NCBI GenBank assembly: GCA_023426245.1 | Contig: JAFABB010000024.1 | Location: forward strand, 62,001 to 126,000 | DNA length: 64,000 bases | Direction: 5' to 3' | Source of the DNA: Bacillota bacterium | GTDB taxonomy: Bacteria; Bacillota; UBA4882; UBA8346 | Shown here: piece by piece, positions 61,937 to 64,000 of the stretch | Position numbering within the stretch: the stretch's first letter is position 1 | How the letters are laid out: each line of letters opens with the position of its first letter | Translations under genes and position numbers: made by a program | The notes under the pieces: generated by a model | Database searches by the model: none | What the model saw: only the letters and a program-made list of their open reading frames with translations | What the model was told of the DNA's origin: nothing

Positions 61937-64000
61937 TTACAATTCTAGGATTTCCACATATCCTTCCGTTCCGTTCACCCGGATCCACTGACCGTCTTTA
62001 ATCAGTTTCGTGGCATTCTCCACACTTACCACAGCGGGCAAACCATACTCTCGGGCAATGACTGAGCCGTGGGTCATCACCCCGCCTACCTCCGCCACCA
62101 AACCTTTGACGGATACAAATAACGGCGTCCAACTAGGGTCGGTGAAGGCCGTGACCAAGATATCGCCCGTTTCGATGTCAGCGTCCTCCATCTTTAAGAT
62201 GACCCGGGCGCGGCCCTCGATGGTGCCGGCTGATACCGGTATGCCCGGCAAAGCACCTTCAGGGATATTGCCGGTGTTGAACGAACCAGAGATGGCCTCG
62301 CCCTCGGAGGTCATCACCCGTGGTGGTGTCAGCTTCTCATAGGCCAGGTACTCCTCTTTTCTCCGGGTGATGATGGTGTAATCCAGTTGGTTTGTGCACA
62401 TAACCTCCCGCAGTTCCTCAAAGGACAGGTAGTAAATATCCTCCTTCTCCAGGATGATCCCCTTTTGCACCAGATTGACGGCCTCTTTCAGCAAGGCCTG
62501 CTTGTAGATCCAAAAACGCTGGATGAAGCTATATTTTGGATATTCCCGGTAACCGATGAAGTTGCGCAAAACGCTAATCATCCTCTTAGTCTTCTGGGCC
62601 TTCGGTTTACCACCGGGTAACTGCCCCAGGCGGCTTAAGAGTACCTGTTCCTTCTGCTCCGCTTCCCGCCGTCCCTGCTCAAATTTAACGCTGCTCGCAT
62701 TGGGCGCAAAGTTCTTGATGTTGCTGAGGATCGCGGGAACGAGCATGCTCGGCTGTTCGTTCCAACGAGTCCTGGTGATATCGATCTCGCCGGGACAGCG
62801 CATACCGTATTTTTCAAGATACGCCCGGATGGAACGGCTGACGACGTCGCCGCCCTCCAGTTTCGCCAGGTCCGCGAAGAAGTTCTCGTTGCTGGCATAC
62901 TGAAAATACTCAATCACCGCCGGGTATTGCCGGACCACGTCCGCTACGTCCAGCAACGCCAGCCCCATTTCGGAGGTGACGTTATTAGGCACCGATTGGG
63001 TAAGCGTGTCGGCCGCGCTCTTTTCATCCAGCCATTTTTCCATTTTGTTATTGATCCAACCCAAGACCAACATCCCGACTATGATCGCTCCAAAACCGCG
63101 TGGATCATACATGATTTCTTTTAGTGTCTTTCGGTCCCGGACAATAAAGGTAAACAGTTCATCCCTTGATACCTTGACGATCCTTTGCCGCAGGTCTCTG
63201 AGGGACGCCTCGTTGCGGGCAATGAGATCTTGAATGAGCGCCGGGTCGTTTTTGCGGTAGATCTTGATAGCCTGAATGAACATTGCCCAGGATAGCCCCT
63301 CGGTCCGCATGCTGATGGAGCGCTTGCCCCGCGGCAATGATGCCACAAAATCCTTCCGTTGTATTAAACTTTTGATTGCGTTCGTTATTAACTTATCGCT
63401 CTTGCCCATCGTACTGAGCACGATCTTACGGCCAACGGGCGATGCCAGATCGTGCGTTACCTCCCAAAACAACCTTCCACCGGCTGGGTGCATTGGGAAA
63501 TTACCGGCTAACAACTGGAAGAAAGACATCCCCAACGGTTTAATGGCATCCGTCATCATCTGCGAGTGGCCTAGCGATATGTAGACCCGCATCCGCCCGT
63601 CGTTTTCCGGTACCGGGAATAAGGTAGTGATCGGACGGCTCTGTACAATATAAAACCCATCATCAGCAAAGCACCATTCGATATCCTGCGGACAGCCAAA
63701 CTGTGCCTCGATCTTGCGGCCCATGCTTTCGAGCCGCAAAATCTCCTCGTCCGTCAGCGCTTGTATATTCTGCCGTGCGGGCTCGATCGCTCGCTCCTCG
63801 GTACCGCCTTCTTCCAATGCATAGATAGCCAGTCTCTTGGCGGGTATCTTCCTAGCGACGATCCTGCCGTCCCGCACCTGGTAGATGTCGGGATTCACCA
63901 GGCCGGAGACTAGCGCCTCGCCCAGTCCAAAGCCGGCATCGATAGACAACACTTTCCGGTTGGAGGTGACGGGATCGGCAGTAAACATAATCCCCGAAGT
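61937..64000 (-). CDS. rph: rifampicin phosphotransferase-like, PEP-synthase family (partial, 5' end off window)
   Basis: 688 codons in frame to the window edge; the upstream third of the ATP-grasp domain is missing. The first visible residues (TSGIMFTADPVT) are inside that domain, followed by SIDAGFGLGEALVSGLVNPD and QDIEWCFADDGFYIVQSRPI. A long helical middle domain follows, and the C-terminal phosphohistidine domain has FTDPSWTPLF and EVGGVMTHGSVIAREYGLP with the swivelling His, then GTEGYVEIL at the end. This layout fits rifampicin phosphotransferase, which inactivates rifamycins by phosphorylation; a general PEP-utilising enzyme is the alternative. It is much more GC-rich than its neighbours. 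Confidence 0.82.
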   Translation of the reverse strand, partial: TSGIMFTADPVTSNRKVLSIDAGFGLGEALVSGLVNPDIYQVRDGRIVARKIPAKRLAIYALEEGGTEERAIEPARQNIQALTDEEILRLESMGRKIEAQFGCPQDIEWCFADDGFYIVQSRPITTLFPVPENDGRMRVYISLGHSQMMTDAIKPLGMSFFQLLAGNFPMHPAGGRLFWEVTHDLASPVGRKIVLSTMGKSDKLITNAIKSLIQRKDFVASLPRGKRSISMRTEGLSWAMFIQAIKIYRKNDPALIQDLIARNEASLRDLRQRIVKVSRDELFTFIVRDRKTLKEIMYDPRGFGAIIVGMLVLGWINNKMEKWLDEKSAADTLTQSVPNNVTSEMGLALLDVADVVRQYPAVIEYFQYASNENFFADLAKLEGGDVVSRSIRAYLEKYGMRCPGEIDITRTRWNEQPSMLVPAILSNIKNFAPNASSVKFEQGRREAEQKEQVLLSRLGQLPGGKPKAQKTKRMISVLRNFIGYREYPKYSFIQRFWIYKQALLKEAVNLVQKGIILEKEDIYYLSFEELREVMCTNQLDYTIITRRKEEYLAYEKLTPPRVMTSEGEAISGSFNTGNIPEGALPGIPVSAGTIEGRARVILKMEDADIETGDILVTAFTDPSWTPLFVSVKGLVAEVGGVMTHGSVIAREYGLPAVVSVENATKLIKDGQWIRVNGTEGYVEILEL

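Overview
This window looks like chromosome from an anaerobic, endospore-forming member of the Bacillota (Firmicutes). Evidence for spore formation is a GerA/GerC/GerB germination operon (57.4-61.6 kb). Evidence for anaerobic life is a glycyl radical enzyme with its radical-SAM activase. A CIRCE element fits Firmicute-type HrcA control. All four ABC/TctC-type solute-binding proteins carry signal peptidase I type leaders without a lipobox, while GerAC has a clear lipobox; this hints at a diderm lineage (for example Negativicutes or Limnochordia-like). That placement is inference. No rRNA, tRNA, CRISPR array, prophage or intact insertion sequence was seen.

Layout. 0-4 kb: hemicellulose use (GH67 alpha-glucuronidase running off the left edge, a Gfo/Idh/MocA oxidoreductase, a divergent AraC regulator). 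4-14 kb: a mixed region with a dCache chemoreceptor, flavodoxin, Lrp and ketopantoate-reductase-like genes facing apart, small membrane proteins, an AraC/GyrI-like regulator and a C45-type Ntn hydrolase. 14-20 kb: secreted PL9 pectate lyase-like protein, HtpG behind a perfect CIRCE, and HtrA. 20-23 kb: metNIQ. 23-29.3 kb: a FadR-type regulator heading a livGFHMK importer that ends in a creatininase-family amidohydrolase. 29.5-42 kb: an organic-acid/radical-chemistry island with an orphan TctC-type binding protein, a chemoreceptor, a DASS transporter and a zinc alcohol dehydrogenase behind a c-di-GMP-I riboswitch, a HAD phosphatase, then a chemoreceptor-activase-glycyl radical enzyme operon. 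41.7-47 kb: a ribose-type sugar ABC importer with a cupin-like protein and a ROK repressor. 47-50.7 kb: DUF1858 protein, a Lon protease whose catalytic serine is replaced by alanine, and a TetR regulator sharing a candidate operator with lon. 50.9-56.8 kb: a surface-glycan cluster (flippase, two related GT2 enzymes, a membrane protein, a carbamoyltransferase) sprinkled with small inverted-repeat elements. 57.4-61.6 kb: spore germination operon. 61.9-64 kb: a GC-rich rifampicin phosphotransferase-like gene running off the right edge.

How it works together. Much of the window serves uptake and sensing of plant-derived carbon and organic acids: secreted pectinase and alpha-glucuronidase, four import systems, and three chemoreceptors of which two sit within the radical-enzyme island. 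The most unusual points are the Ser-to-Ala Lon (predicted unfoldase without peptidase activity), the glycyl radical enzyme with a Cys-Asn-Trp active-site motif instead of Cys-Val-Glu, and the c-di-GMP riboswitch that would tie a dehydrogenase/organic-acid transporter operon to the motility state.
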